DNA of 64,000 bases from Methanobrevibacter ruminantium (GCA_004553595.1 SFKZ01000003.1:62001-126000); one strand, 5' to 3'. Shown: positions 16,846 through 25,573, counted from the stretch's first letter. The notes: a model not told the origin generated them from the sequence alone. Numbers and translations are program-made.

Positions 16846-17429
16846 AATTCAGCCTCGTCAATTTTATTTTTAATTTCTTCAAAGTGTTCAGGCAAATCAG
16901 TAGGTTGAAGACCTTTAGCTAAGTATTGGGAGAATTTTTTGTTTAATTCTTCTTCATCTAAGCTTTCTGCATATTCTGCAATGTGTTCACCATTAATTCT
17001 GTCTTCAGTAGGGATAATAGATTCACCGTATGGGACATTTAAACCAGCATCTGCAGCACCTTTAACAGCAGCAAATACTTTTGATCCTCTAATAGGAGAT
17101 TTTAAACCAATGTCAGCAACAGCATATTCAATACCTGCTGCAACAGCTTTTTTACCACATAAGTATGCAGTTAAATAAACAGCACTAGTGTTTTTGTTTC
17201 CTGCTAACCATCCTAATTTGTTTAATTCTTTACTGTGAGCTGACACAACAGTTTCGTCACCGTCTTTACCAACATTAATCACTTGAACAATACAGTTAGC
17301 ATTGGAAATTCTTACAACTAATCTGGATTTATCTACACCAACTAATTTCGCTCTAGTAGCATAATCAGTTTTACCTTCTCTTCTTCTTCTGAAAGCTACT
17401 TTATAATTTGATCCGCTTGCCAAGTCCAT
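16842..17429 (-). CDS. rpl18: Ribosomal protein uL18
   Basis: The 195-residue protein has the archaeal uL18 features, KVAFRRRREGKTDYATRAKL at the start and AVADIGLKSPIRGSKVFAAV in the middle. It binds 5S rRNA with uL5. GGAGG lies just before ATG 17429. Confidence 0.97.
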   Translation of the reverse strand: MDLASGSNYKVAFRRRREGKTDYATRAKLVGVDKSRLVVRISNANCIVQVINVGKDGDETVVSAHSKELNKLGWLAGNKNTSAVYLTAYLCGKKAVAAGIEYAVADIGLKSPIRGSKVFAAVKGAADAGLNVPYGESIIPTEDRINGEHIAEYAESLDEEELNKKFSQYLAKGLQPTDLPEHFEEIKNKIDEAEL

Positions 17430-17434
17430 TCCTC

Positions 17435-17881
17435 CTATTTGATTAAATCATGGTCTCTAGCGTAAGTTTTCATGTAAGATTTACTTCTGAAAGCTCCACC
17501 TTTTGCCATTTTGTATAATTTACGGTAGGTAGTACGGTCAATTTCACCAGCGTCTCTCATGTCTTTTAAGTCAGTTCTTAAAGCACGAATGGTTTTCATC
17601 CAAACTTGTTTTTTAGGAGTACGAGCGTTTTTAGCTCCTTTGATACTACCTCTTCCTTTACGTTTACCTTTTTTCTTTTGCTCTTTGATTTTTTTAGATC
17701 TGTAGCTACTAATACCAGTTTTTGGTTTAGCTTTAATAATACCTTGATCTATAAGTTGTTTGATACCGTCTCTTGTAATAGCTCTAGAAACTTCTTCAAT
17801 TTCATCAGGGTCTATCCATACACGGTTTACTCCAACTTTAAGTATACTAGCAGCTAATCTTTTTTGTGTAGTAAGATTCAT
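17435..17881 (-). CDS. rpl19e: Ribosomal protein eL19
   Basis: The 148-residue basic protein starts MNLTTQKRLAASILKVGVNR and contains the lysine/arginine-rich segment KKKGKRKGRGSIKGAKNAR, both typical of archaeal eL19. It is the first gene after a 485-bp gap in the ribosomal cluster and has a GGAGG site. Confidence 0.97.
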   Translation of the reverse strand: MNLTTQKRLAASILKVGVNRVWIDPDEIEEVSRAITRDGIKQLIDQGIIKAKPKTGISSYRSKKIKEQKKKGKRKGRGSIKGAKNARTPKKQVWMKTIRALRTDLKDMRDAGEIDRTTYRKLYKMAKGGAFRSKSYMKTYARDHDLIK

Positions 17882-18164
17882 TAATAATCCTCCATTTAGT
17901 TAGCTGATAAACTTGAATAAAATTTCTTCAAGTTCCCCTTTATTCAAATAAATTAAAATTCATTTAATTTAGTTGTTTTAATTTAATTGTTAGCTTTTAA
18001 TAAGAAAAAAGATTCTCTTGCTTGACTTTTGGCCAATATATTTAAAAAATAAATTTTCCATAAATTTACTCATTAAATTACACACAATTAATTATTTAAC
18101 CTTTATCCAGAAATTTAGTATATTAAATCCCCGAATCAATTAATTGATTAGAATCATTGTCATA

Positions 18165-18260
18165 TATGTTGTGGTATGAGGTTAAAGACGCTTTTTCAAT
18201 AATCCCTTACCAACTTTATACAACGCCCCTATTTTTCTTACAAGTAAGCTTTATAAATTT
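18165..18260 (-). promoter_or_regulatory. Probable internal promoter and structured leader ahead of eL19
   Basis: The gap 17882-18366 contains no gene. On the minus strand AATTTATAAAGC (about 18248-18260) resembles a TATA box. Just downstream is a possible hairpin: ACAAC (18220-18224) with GTTGT (18168-18172), TACC (18208-18211) with GGTA (18173-18176), and CCT (18205-18207) with AGG (18179-18181). The segment is richer in G and C than its surroundings. A second transcript for eL19 to uL15 with a leader of about 350 nt, or a small RNA, would explain it. Confidence 0.4.
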
Positions 18261-18366
18261 CATAATTTTAAAAATTTACTTTAATTAAATCGCTTAACAA
18301 TTTTAGGAAATGAAAAAACTTAGTTTTATCATCTATCATGAGAAAAATTTAAATTTTTCTTTGCAT

Positions 18367-18693
18367 TTATTTATTTAAAACTTTTATACCTAATTCTGAT
18401 GCTTTTTCTAACATCAATTCTTTTTTACGTTTTCCAATAGTAGCACTGATTCTTGCAGCTTCAGTTTCGCTGTCAAGTGCTTCTAATTCTTTCATGTTAT
18501 TAACAAGAACATCTTTGTAACCAGAAGGATGTAATCCTCTAGTAGCTCTAGGAGTACGATAACCGATAGATGGCATTGCAGGTTTACCTGCTTCGTATCT
18601 TCTCATTTTACTAGTTTTTCCTCTAGGACGTCTCCATTTGGTTCCTAATTTTTTATAACGAGCATATTCTTGTCTTTTAAAATCTTTACTCAT
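18367..18693 (-). CDS. rpl32e: Ribosomal protein eL32
   Basis: The 108-residue protein begins MSKDFKRQEYARYKKLGTKW and contains RRPRGKTSKMRRYEAGK and PSIGYRTPRATRGLHPSGY, the eL32 core. Archaeal eL32 is often longer at the N-terminus. It is the last gene of the uL3-to-eL32 stretch. Confidence 0.96.
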   Translation of the reverse strand: MSKDFKRQEYARYKKLGTKWRRPRGKTSKMRRYEAGKPAMPSIGYRTPRATRGLHPSGYKDVLVNNMKELEALDSETEAARISATIGKRKKELMLEKASELGIKVLNK

Positions 18694-18710
18694 TCAAATC
18701 ACCATTATAA

Positions 18711-19250
18711 CTATTCTCTACTAGTTAAATAGATACCATCCTGGAATACTCTAGGATCTTTACCTCTAATTTTAGTAGCTTGTTCTAAGTTAGCCATAGT
18801 TTGACCGACATCTTCCTTGTTAACACCAGTAATGATTACTTCATCACCTTTAACTTGAACTTTAGCATCTCCAACGATTTTTGAAGATCTAGGATGTCTT
18901 TCTCCAATAAAGTTCTCGATAGTAACAGTTTTTTCTTTGTCTTGAACTTTCACAGACATTGGAAAGTGAGCAAATACAATTTTCATATGATAAGTGAAAC
19001 CATCGGTTACACCAGTAATCATATTGTTGATGTGAGCTCTAGTAGTTCCAATCATGGATTTGTCTTTCTTTTTAGGGAAAGCGGTTTCAAGAACAACAAG
19101 ATTATCTTCTTTTGCAATAGTTACATTAGGATAAGTAAATTTTCTGGAAGTTTCACCATTTGGTCCTTTTACAGTAACTTCATCTCCAATTATAACTTCA
19201 ACGCCTTCAGGGATTTCAATTTCTTCCCTTATAGCTGCAGCTAATACCAT
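18711..19250 (-). CDS. rpl6: Ribosomal protein uL6
   Basis: The 179-residue protein has the two-repeat uL6 fold, starting VLAAAIREEIEIPEGVEV, with the RNA-binding element DGIYLTSRE at the C-terminus and IRGKDPRVFQDGIY before it. A GGTGAT site precedes ATG 19250. Confidence 0.97.
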   Translation of the reverse strand: MVLAAAIREEIEIPEGVEVIIGDEVTVKGPNGETSRKFTYPNVTIAKEDNLVVLETAFPKKKDKSMIGTTRAHINNMITGVTDGFTYHMKIVFAHFPMSVKVQDKEKTVTIENFIGERHPRSSKIVGDAKVQVKGDEVIITGVNKEDVGQTMANLEQATKIRGKDPRVFQDGIYLTSRE

Positions 19251-19260
19251 ATTTAATCAC

Positions 19261-19653
19261 CTAGTACATGTAAGCCAACAAACGTCCGCCGATACCTCTT
19301 TCTTTAGCTTCCCTGTGAGTCATAATACCTTCAGGAGTAGTTACGATTAAGATACCGAAGTTCTTTGCTGGTAAATATCTTTTTTCGAATTTCTCAAATT
19401 CATCTTTCTTTACAGCATGACGAGGTTTAATTACACCACATTGATTGATGTTACCTTCCAATTCTACTTCGAATTTTCCAGCTTTGTTGTCATCTATAAA
19501 TTCAAATTCACCTATATAATTCTCTTTTTGCATAGTGCTTAACACACGTCCAATTAATTTGGATGCTGGAGAAATAGTACAGTGGTCATTTACTTGACGT
19601 TCGTTATTTCTAATGTTTGTTAAAGCATCAGCAAGAGGGTCCATAAGAGTCAT
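19261..19653 (-). CDS. rps8: Ribosomal protein uS8
   Basis: The 130-residue small-subunit protein starts MTLMDPLADALTNIRNNE and ends with the conserved C-terminal element TTPEGIMTHREAKERGIGG. ATG 19653 is preferred to an upstream in-frame start at 19662 because AAGGTG lies six bases before it and the family begins this way. Confidence 0.97.
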   Translation of the reverse strand: MTLMDPLADALTNIRNNERQVNDHCTISPASKLIGRVLSTMQKENYIGEFEFIDDNKAGKFEVELEGNINQCGVIKPRHAVKKDEFEKFEKRYLPAKNFGILIVTTPEGIMTHREAKERGIGGRLLAYMY

Positions 19654-19667
19654 AATAAACACCTTTC

Positions 19668-19811
19668 TTAATTATATTTTTTAAATCCTATTTTAGGAGC
19701 AATTTCTCTAAAACATTGCCTGCATAAGTTGAGTCCGTATCTGCTTACAATAGCAGAGTGGTCTCCACAACGGCTACATTTTTTTGCTGCTTTTCCGTAT
19801 TTTCTTGGCAA
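19668..19811 (-). CDS. rps14: Ribosomal protein uS14, zinc-binding type
   Basis: This small gene encodes 47 residues: PRKYGKAAKKCSRCGDHSA at the start, then CRQC and GFKKYN at the end. The four cysteines at 12, 15, 30 and 33 form the zinc site of C+ uS14. The start is a TTG at 19811 preceded by GGTGATTATA. It fills the expected place between uL5 and uS8 and would be missed by ATG-only gene finding. Confidence 0.93.
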   Translation of the reverse strand: MPRKYGKAAKKCSRCGDHSAIVSRYGLNLCRQCFREIAPKIGFKKYN

Positions 19812-19860
19812 TATAATCACCTTAACATATCATTTAATATCAAATTACCCTTTTGCAGGA

Positions 19861-20385
19861 TTATTCGTAATCTTCTTCCTCTGCAATGGTAACATTGAAT
19901 TTTTCTTCCATAAATTTCATAGTTTCTTCAGGATTGATTCTATGTCTTTTTGGAATAGATTTCTTTTGGATTTTTCTTCTTTTAATTCTATAACCAGGTT
20001 TTTCAAAGGTGATAGAAAGATTCATACCAAAAATACCAATATCTGGATCATATCTCATTCCAGGAATATCAATATGTTCTCTAATACCGAAAGAAACATT
20101 ACCTTGTGCATCAAATTGACTAGGTCTTAATTTGTTGTTAATACCTTCTAAAACCAATTTAATTGCATCTTCAGCTTTTTCTCCACGGAGAGTTACTTTA
20201 CATGCAATAGGTTGTCTTTTTCTGATACCCCATTCTGGGTTAGTTACTTTGGAATAGGTTTTAACAGGGGTTTGACCAGTCATGTTTTCAATAAGAGTCA
20301 TAGCTCTTGATAATTTTTCACCAGCTTCACCAACACCAATGTTGATGGTAGCTTTTGAAATGATAACTTCATTCATTGGATTCAT
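19861..20385 (-). CDS. rpl5: Ribosomal protein uL5
   Basis: The 174-residue 5S rRNA-binding protein shows ISKATINIGVGEAGEKLSRA, MTGQTPVKTYSKVTNPEWGI and FGIREHIDIPGMRYDP, all conserved in archaeal uL5. The ATG at 20385 overlaps the eS4 stop by four bases. Confidence 0.97.
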   Translation of the reverse strand: MNPMNEVIISKATINIGVGEAGEKLSRAMTLIENMTGQTPVKTYSKVTNPEWGIRKRQPIACKVTLRGEKAEDAIKLVLEGINNKLRPSQFDAQGNVSFGIREHIDIPGMRYDPDIGIFGMNLSITFEKPGYRIKRRKIQKKSIPKRHRINPEETMKFMEEKFNVTIAEEEDYE

Positions 20386-21116
20386 TGGTTAACCTCCAAT
20401 AAGTCAATAGCTGGTTCATCTTTACCGATTACAAATGCATATTCTTTTAAGGTTAAGAAAGAATCACCATTTGCCTTTTCGATAATTGCAGTATTTGGTT
20501 TTGAAGATTCGTCCACAATAACTTCTTGGATTTTACCGAGTTCACCAGTGTGTTTACCACCAGTAACAAGTACAACTACACCATCTTCAAATTTGAAGTT
20601 TTCTTTTATTTCTTGTTCAGGTATGCCAATGCATACAACATCTTGACCTGCATATGCATCTTCATCAACTAAAACGTTTCTACCATCGTGAAGGTTTAAT
20701 TGGGTTTTTCCGCCTTTAATAGTAGATTTGTTTACGATTTTAGCTAATTTGTAAGTTGCATCTTCTACAGAAATTGGGTGTAAAGTTAATCTTCCTTTAG
20801 TATCTAAAAGGATTCTGTAATTTTCTTCAGTCTTAGGAATAGTTAAGACATCCATAAAACCGACAGGGAATTTATAATCTTTTACAGCTCTTCCATCAAT
20901 TAAAACATTACCGGTATTGATAATTCTTTTTGCTTCTCTGGAGTTATCAGCAAGACCTAAAATGTCTCTGATAATAACGAGTAAAGGTAAAGAATCTTCA
21001 ATAGCGTGTGAACCAGGAGCAGGTTTTACTGTCCAGGTGTCTTCTTTAGGATGGATAGGCCAGCTTTTAGGTGCTTTATACCTTTTAAGATGCTTTCTAG
21101 ATCCCATTTTTGCCAT
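20382..21116 (-). CDS. rps4e: Ribosomal protein eS4
   Basis: The 244-residue small-subunit protein has the N-terminal basic region GSRKHLKRYKAPKSWPI, an S4 RNA-binding domain near 45-100, and a central KOW-type domain with VLVTGGKHTGELGKIQEV. This is the archaeal/eukaryotic eS4 layout. Confidence 0.97.
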   Translation of the reverse strand: MAKMGSRKHLKRYKAPKSWPIHPKEDTWTVKPAPGSHAIEDSLPLLVIIRDILGLADNSREAKRIINTGNVLIDGRAVKDYKFPVGFMDVLTIPKTEENYRILLDTKGRLTLHPISVEDATYKLAKIVNKSTIKGGKTQLNLHDGRNVLVDEDAYAGQDVVCIGIPEQEIKENFKFEDGVVVLVTGGKHTGELGKIQEVIVDESSKPNTAIIEKANGDSFLTLKEYAFVIGKDEPAIDLLEVNQ

Positions 21117-21117
21117 C

Positions 21118-21462
21118 TTATTCCTCCATATTTAATCTTCTTTCATCTTTTAAATCAGCTTCAATAATCATCAAGTTGGATGGGTGAATTGGAAGTAATA
21201 CAGCGTTTCCGTCAGGTTTGCTTAAAGTAACACCTTCAACGGTAACTTTGTATCTTTTTGCATCAATAGATTCAACTTTTCCTTCATGACCTTTAAAGTC
21301 ACCACGAACAACTTGAACTTTATCTCCAACTCTTATTGGTAAAGATCTTTTACCAATGTCTGCTCTTAAATCTTTGCTTAAATTAGCACTCATGAGTTTA
21401 CGACGAATGTGTAAAGGAGCAGTGTAGAGAGCTTTTCTTTGTTTTCTTGGTTGAATTGACAT
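21118..21462 (-). CDS. rpl24: Ribosomal protein uL24
   Basis: The 114-residue protein has the archaeal N-terminal extension QPRKQRKALYTAPLHIRR and the KOW motif VGDKVQVVRGDFKGHEGKV. It is an early assembly protein of the large subunit. GGTGAT precedes ATG 21462. Confidence 0.97.
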   Translation of the reverse strand: MSIQPRKQRKALYTAPLHIRRKLMSANLSKDLRADIGKRSLPIRVGDKVQVVRGDFKGHEGKVESIDAKRYKVTVEGVTLSKPDGNAVLLPIHPSNLMIIEADLKDERRLNMEE

Positions 21463-21477
21463 TTAATCACCATAAAC

Positions 21478-21876
21478 TTAAATTAATATGCTTGCTGCAC
21501 TGCCTACACTAGGCCATTTGTCAGCTGCTTCTTTAGCAACAGGTCCTCTGATTTCAGAACCTTTCAATACTCCTTCAGGAGTAATGATCACTGCAGCATT
21601 GTCTTCGAATTTTACACGAAGACCATCAGCACGTCTGTATTCTTTTTTCTGTCTTACAACAACTGCATTGACAACTTCTCTTCTCATATCAGCAGTTCCT
21701 TTTTTAACAGAAGCAACTACCATATCACCGACACCAGCTACGTCGAGTCTTCTACGAACACCTTTAAATCCTTTTACGGAAATAATTTCGATTTCACGAG
21801 CACCAGTATTGTCAACACATTGAAGTCTTGCACCAATTGGTAAAGCTTTAGTTACGCTGGATGTAGTAGGTTTCAT
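21478..21876 (-). CDS. rpl14: Ribosomal protein uL14
   Basis: The protein (132 residues from ATG 21876) contains LQCVDNTGAREIEIISVKG and the conserved core around VGDMVVASVKKGT, and ends GSAASILI. ATG 21876, seven bases after GGTGAT, is preferred to the in-frame GTG at 21888; this start lies just after the uS17 stop. Confidence 0.96.
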   Translation of the reverse strand: MKPTTSSVTKALPIGARLQCVDNTGAREIEIISVKGFKGVRRRLDVAGVGDMVVASVKKGTADMRREVVNAVVVRQKKEYRRADGLRVKFEDNAAVIITPEGVLKGSEIRGPVAKEAADKWPSVGSAASILI

Positions 21877-21877
21877 T

Positions 21878-22198
21878 CTAATCATCACCTTTTACTTCAA
21901 CTAATACAAAGTGTTTAGTTTTACTTAATGGTCTACATTCTGCAATTTTTACAGCGTCACCAATTTTTACATCAAGACAATCAGGTTTGTGAACGTTAAT
22001 TCTTGATTTTCTTTTTTCGTATCTTTCGTATTTTCTAATGAACTTGTAGAAACTACGTTCTACAGTAATAGTCCTTTCTGCTTTATTTGTAGTAACAACT
22101 CCTTCAAGGACTTGTCCTCTAACAGATAAATTACCATGGAAAGGGCAGTTAGGATCATCACATTTAGTTTCTGGTTCCTTAACATTAAGACCAACCAT
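21878..22198 (-). CDS. rps17: Ribosomal protein uS17
   Basis: The 106-residue protein begins MVGLNVKEPETKCDDPNCPF, the archaeal extension, followed by the OB-fold with RGQVLEGVVTTNKAERTITV and HKPDCLDVKIGDAVKIAECRP. It is a primary 16S rRNA-binding protein. Confidence 0.96.
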   Translation of the reverse strand: MVGLNVKEPETKCDDPNCPFHGNLSVRGQVLEGVVTTNKAERTITVERSFYKFIRKYERYEKRKSRINVHKPDCLDVKIGDAVKIAECRPLSKTKHFVLVEVKGDD

Positions 22199-22208
22199 TT
22201 TATCACCA

Positions 22209-22541
22209 TTAAATTTTTTTATATCTTCTTTTTATCCTATCTTCAGGACGATTCAACAATATTTTACCATCAATTTCAACTATGGTTCCATCCGGAACCT
22301 TAAATTGAAATACAGAAACATCTTTCTGAATTAATTTCTCATTATAAATTAAATTAAAATCATTCTGATTAGAACTTAAGTCTTTATCCTGAACCTTTTC
22401 CTTCACTTCAATCCTTAAAGTCTTTTTGGTTTCATCAATGACGGTTCCTTGTAACCCTATCAAAGAGGGATTGGAACTGTCAACAACTTTAAGTTCTAAC
22501 CCAATTAATTCATGATAGAATATATTTTTTGAGCTTATCAT
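22209..22541 (-). CDS. rnp1: RNase P protein component 1 (Rpp29 family)
   Basis: The 110-residue protein has the Rpp29/POP4 pattern: an N-terminal FYHELIGLELKVVDSSNPSL, then GLQGTVIDETKKTLRIE and a C-terminal IDGKILLNRPEDRIKRR. It is a protein subunit of RNase P, which matures tRNA 5' ends. Its location between aIF1 and uS17 is the conserved archaeal order. A central insertion (about residues 50-75) is lysine- and asparagine-rich. Confidence 0.92.
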   Translation of the reverse strand: MISSKNIFYHELIGLELKVVDSSNPSLIGLQGTVIDETKKTLRIEVKEKVQDKDLSSNQNDFNLIYNEKLIQKDVSVFQFKVPDGTIVEIDGKILLNRPEDRIKRRYKKI

Positions 22542-22582
22542 TCTAAGCCTCAGTATGTGAATTTAGGATATGATTCATGACA

Positions 22583-22927
22583 TTAGTGTCTTCTTCTATT
22601 ATTGTATTTCTTATCAGAATCTCTGATTTCAATAGTATCGGAAGAGAATCCCATTTCAGATAAAACTTCTTTAACTCTTGCCTTATGATCTCCTTGGAGT
22701 TCAATTTGACCTTTCTTAGCGGTTCCTCCACAAGCGCATTTAGCTTTAAGAGTTTTAGTAAGTTCCTTAATATCTATATCATGTTCATCTATACCTTCGA
22801 CAATAGTCATAAGTTTTCCAAATCTTCTTCTGACTGTAAACACTTTTACAGATTGAACTTCTCTTGCGATTTCTTCGCAAACACAAAGTTCTTCAGGAAG
22901 ACCACATACATCACAGATTTTTGACAT
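22583..22927 (-). CDS. Translation initiation factor aIF1 (SUI1 family)
   Basis: The 114-residue protein carries the SUI1 domain: VRRRFGKLMTIVEGID, then KTLKAKCACGGTAKKGQIEL with the family glycine/cysteine pattern. It helps select the start codon on the small subunit. The N-terminus has a Cys-rich CDVCGLPEELCVC that may bind zinc, as in many archaeal aIF1 proteins. Confidence 0.95.
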   Translation of the reverse strand: MSKICDVCGLPEELCVCEEIAREVQSVKVFTVRRRFGKLMTIVEGIDEHDIDIKELTKTLKAKCACGGTAKKGQIELQGDHKARVKEVLSEMGFSSDTIEIRDSDKKYNNRRRH

Positions 22928-23134
22928 TTAATTCTCCTTCTGTTTTTGGTTCATAATTGTAAGAACACGAGCAATAGTCCTTTTGAGTTCTCTAATTTTA
23001 CCAGGGTTTTCATTAACACCTGCAGCAGCACTTTTGGAAACGTTTTTAGCGAGTTCTGCTTTGAGTTCCACCAATTTTTCTTCGATGTCCTCAATTTCCA
23101 TTTCCCAAATTTCTTTACTTCTTAAAATTGCCAT
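22928..23134 (-). CDS. rpl29: Ribosomal protein uL29
   Basis: The 68-residue protein has the two-helix uL29 pattern, beginning MAILRSKEIWEMEIEDIEEK and ending IRELKRTIARVLTIMNQ. It sits near the exit tunnel and docks SRP. It follows uS3 by 19 bp. Confidence 0.95.
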   Translation of the reverse strand: MAILRSKEIWEMEIEDIEEKLVELKAELAKNVSKSAAAGVNENPGKIRELKRTIARVLTIMNQKQKEN

Positions 23135-23153
23135 TTTCTCAACTCCTTAAAGA

Positions 23154-23924
23154 TTATTCCTCTTCGGAATCTTCGGTAGCTGCTTCAAGTTCTTCGAGGT
23201 CTTCTTCAGCTTCGACTACTTCTTCAACTTCTTCAATTTCTTCTAAGTCTTCGAGGTCTTCTTCAGCTTCGACTACTTCCACTTCCTCTTCAGCCACTTC
23301 TTCTTCAACAATTTCTTCTACAGGTTCTGCAATAGGAGCAAGAATATCTACTTTATCAGGTAAAACTGCTTCAGGAGGCATGATTCTAACAACAATACCT
23401 AAAACACCAGGTTTTAAAGGTGCGGTAGCGAAACCTTCTTCTACGAATCTGGTTGCAGGTTCACCACATTTCTTAATGTAACCTTCAGTGAATTTAGCTA
23501 CAGCAGATCTGGAACCTCTGATTTTACCGGAAATAGTTACTTCTACACCTTGAGCTCCAGCACCCATGATTCTGCGGATAGTGGAATATGCTACTCTTCT
23601 GAAGTGCATACCTCTTTGGAGCATATTTGCTATTTTAGAAGCCATGATTCTAGCATTCAATTCAGGTACGTCAACTTCTTTAACTTCCACTTGAGGGTTG
23701 TCCAAGTCAAATTTGGTTTTAAGACTTTGGGTAATAGCTCTTACGGTTTTTCCACCTCTACCGATTACCATACCAGGTCTTTCAGCATAAACGATTACCA
23801 TAGTTCCTAAAGGAGTAACTTGGATTTCCATTCCTCCGTAACCTGCTCTTTCGAGTTCTTTTTCTAAATATTCATCAATTTTGGTTCTTCTGAGACCTTC
23901 TGTAACGAAATCTTTTTCTATCAT
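23154..23924 (-). CDS. rps3: Ribosomal protein uS3 with acidic C-terminal tail
   Basis: The 256-residue protein has the KH domain (YAERPGMVIGRGGKTVRAI) and the C-terminal uS3 domain (GVEVTISGKIRGSRSAVAKF). From about residue 198 to the end the chain is almost only Glu, Val, Ala and Leu. In the DNA of this tail a 32-bp sequence is repeated exactly at 23191-23222 and 23248-23279, 57 bp apart and in frame. Acidic tails occur in other archaeal uS3 proteins; the internal duplication seems to be a lineage feature. Confidence 0.96.
   Translation of the reverse strand: MIEKDFVTEGLRRTKIDEYLEKELERAGYGGMEIQVTPLGTMVIVYAERPGMVIGRGGKTVRAITQSLKTKFDLDNPQVEVKEVDVPELNARIMASKIANMLQRGMHFRRVAYSTIRRIMGAGAQGVEVTISGKIRGSRSAVAKFTEGYIKKCGEPATRFVEEGFATAPLKPGVLGIVVRIMPPEAVLPDKVDILAPIAEPVEEIVEEEVAEEEVEVVEAEEDLEDLEEIEEVEEVVEAEEDLEELEAATEDSEEE
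23191..23279. repeat. Exact 32-bp direct repeat inside the uS3 acidic tail
   Basis: Two identical 32-base copies (23191-23222 and 23248-23279) encode the same acidic segment (VVEAEEDLE) 19 residues apart in the uS3 tail. This is a recent in-frame duplication that lengthens the tail. Confidence 0.9.
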
Positions 23925-23927
23925 TAT

Positions 23928-24395
23928 TTAAGCCTCCACTAAAACTATTTGAATATGGGTAGTTGGAGTGTTGAATGGAGTTACTCTACCAAATGCTCTT
24001 GGTCTAGCTCCTCTAATGACCATACCTCTGTGGGAAGAGATATGTTCAATCTTAAGGTTTTCTACATCCATACCTTTGTATTCTGCATTTGCTTCTGCAT
24101 TTTCAATAACATTTAAAATTGCTTTAGAAGCTTTTACAGGGTATCTTCCAGCAGCCCAACCTTTCATACCTTTTCTGTGACCAACATCTCTGTTGTGTCT
24201 TTTGAAAGGAACAGCTTTTTTCATTTCAATTACATCATTTAAGTATGCTTTTGCTTTAGCAACATCCATGCCTCTAATTGCACTACAAATTTCCACACAA
24301 TGTTTAGGGGAAACTTTAAGGGATCTTGCCATAGCACGTGCTGTTTTGGATTCATCAGCATCTTTATTGTTATAAGCGTATTTATTTTTAGCCAT
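23928..24395 (-). CDS. rpl22: Ribosomal protein uL22
   Basis: The 155-residue protein has the archaeal uL22 pattern: AMARSLKVSPKHCVEICSAI, KRHNRDVGHRKGMKGWAAGR and the C-terminal HISSHRGMVIRGARPRAFGR. It lines the peptide exit tunnel. Confidence 0.97.
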   Translation of the reverse strand: MAKNKYAYNNKDADESKTARAMARSLKVSPKHCVEICSAIRGMDVAKAKAYLNDVIEMKKAVPFKRHNRDVGHRKGMKGWAAGRYPVKASKAILNVIENAEANAEYKGMDVENLKIEHISSHRGMVIRGARPRAFGRVTPFNTPTTHIQIVLVEA

Positions 24396-24407
24396 GTTTT
24401 AATCTCC

Positions 24408-24824
24408 TTATTTAAGTGGTACAAACATAGATGATCTAGTAGCTCCCATACCTGGGTCACCATGTTGAACTCTAGCTCTGGTTGGTGCGAATTCACCAAA
24501 GAAGCATCCTAACATTTCAGGGGTGAAAGTTACTTCAACAAAGTCTCTACCATTGTAAATACCGAAAGTAGTTCCTACCATTTCAGGAATAACAATCATA
24601 TCTCTACAGTGGGTCCTAACTACTACAGGTTTTCCACCTTTTTTATCTTGTTTTTGTAATTTTCTCATTTTATCCAACACAGACTGTTGTCTTGGTAAGA
24701 ATCCTCTTTTTAAGGATCTTCTTTGTCTTGCTGGTAAAAGTTCAATAAATTCTTCCAAGGACATTTCTTTTAATTCTTCAATAGTATATCCTCTGTATTT
24801 AAATATTTTTCTAGCCAATGACAC
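24408..24824 (-). CDS. rps19: Ribosomal protein uS19
   Basis: The 138-residue protein shows the conserved VVVRTHCRDMIVIPEMVG and IYNGRDFVEVTFTPEMLG with GEFAPTR, the uS19 core. The N-terminal extension (YRGYTIEELKEMSLEEF) is the archaeal form. Confidence 0.97.
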   Translation of the reverse strand: MSLARKIFKYRGYTIEELKEMSLEEFIELLPARQRRSLKRGFLPRQQSVLDKMRKLQKQDKKGGKPVVVRTHCRDMIVIPEMVGTTFGIYNGRDFVEVTFTPEMLGCFFGEFAPTRARVQHGDPGMGATRSSMFVPLK

Positions 24825-24835
24825 ATCTCCTTAAA

Positions 24836-25561
24836 TTATCTTCTTTTTCCAGTACGTTTAGCTGCAATTGAACCAACTTTTCTTCCAGGTGGTGCGTGTC
24901 TTGAAATAGTAGTAGGACGACCTGGGTGTTGTCTGTTACCTCCTCCGTGAGGGTGGTCAACAGCGTTCATTGCTACTCCTCTAACAGTCATAAACTTCTT
25001 ACCTTTAGCTTTATAAGCATGCCATCTGACACCTGCTTTCAAGAAAGGTTTTTCTTTTCTTCCTCCACCCGCTACAACACCGATACTTGCACGGCATTGA
25101 GGATGGAAAGATTTTAATTCACCAGATGGTAATTCTACAACAGCTTGAGTTGCATCATGGGTAATTAAAGAAGCATAAGTTCCAGAAGATCTTACGAAAC
25201 GACCTCCGTCTCCTGGAGTGTTTTCAATATTGTAAATTGGAGTACCTTCAGGGATTTCAGCTAATGGTAAAGTGTTACCGAAACTGATTGGTGCTGAAAT
25301 ACCGCATTCGATATCATCCTCAACTTGAATGGTTTCAGGAGCTAAAATATGTCTTTTTTCACCATTTTCGAATTTAACTAAAGCAATAGGAGCAGTTCTT
25401 GCAGGGTCGTGAATGATTTCTACAACTTTACCTTTTAAACTACCTTCTTTTTCTAAATCATCGTATGCTCTGTATTGGATTTTATCTTTGAATCTGTGAG
25501 AAGCAACACGGTGAGCAGGAGTTCCTCTTCCTCTACGTTGGTGTATTAATCGTTTTCCCAT
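24836..25561 (-). CDS. rpl2: Ribosomal protein uL2
   Basis: The protein (241 residues from ATG 25561) starts GKRLIHQRRGRGTPAHRV and carries the signature VRGVAMNAVDHPHGGGNRQ near 200, which places a conserved His close to the peptidyl transferase centre. The ATG at 25561 follows GGAGGATTG and is preferred to the in-frame TTG at 25567. Confidence 0.98.
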   Translation of the reverse strand: MGKRLIHQRRGRGTPAHRVASHRFKDKIQYRAYDDLEKEGSLKGKVVEIIHDPARTAPIALVKFENGEKRHILAPETIQVEDDIECGISAPISFGNTLPLAEIPEGTPIYNIENTPGDGGRFVRSSGTYASLITHDATQAVVELPSGELKSFHPQCRASIGVVAGGGRKEKPFLKAGVRWHAYKAKGKKFMTVRGVAMNAVDHPHGGGNRQHPGRPTTISRHAPPGRKVGSIAAKRTGKRR

Positions 25562-25573
25562 AATCAATCCTCC

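Noticed and set aside
22543..22731. 62-codon minus-strand frame inside the aIF1 gene
   Set aside because: It is out of frame with the well supported aIF1 gene and has no family resemblance.
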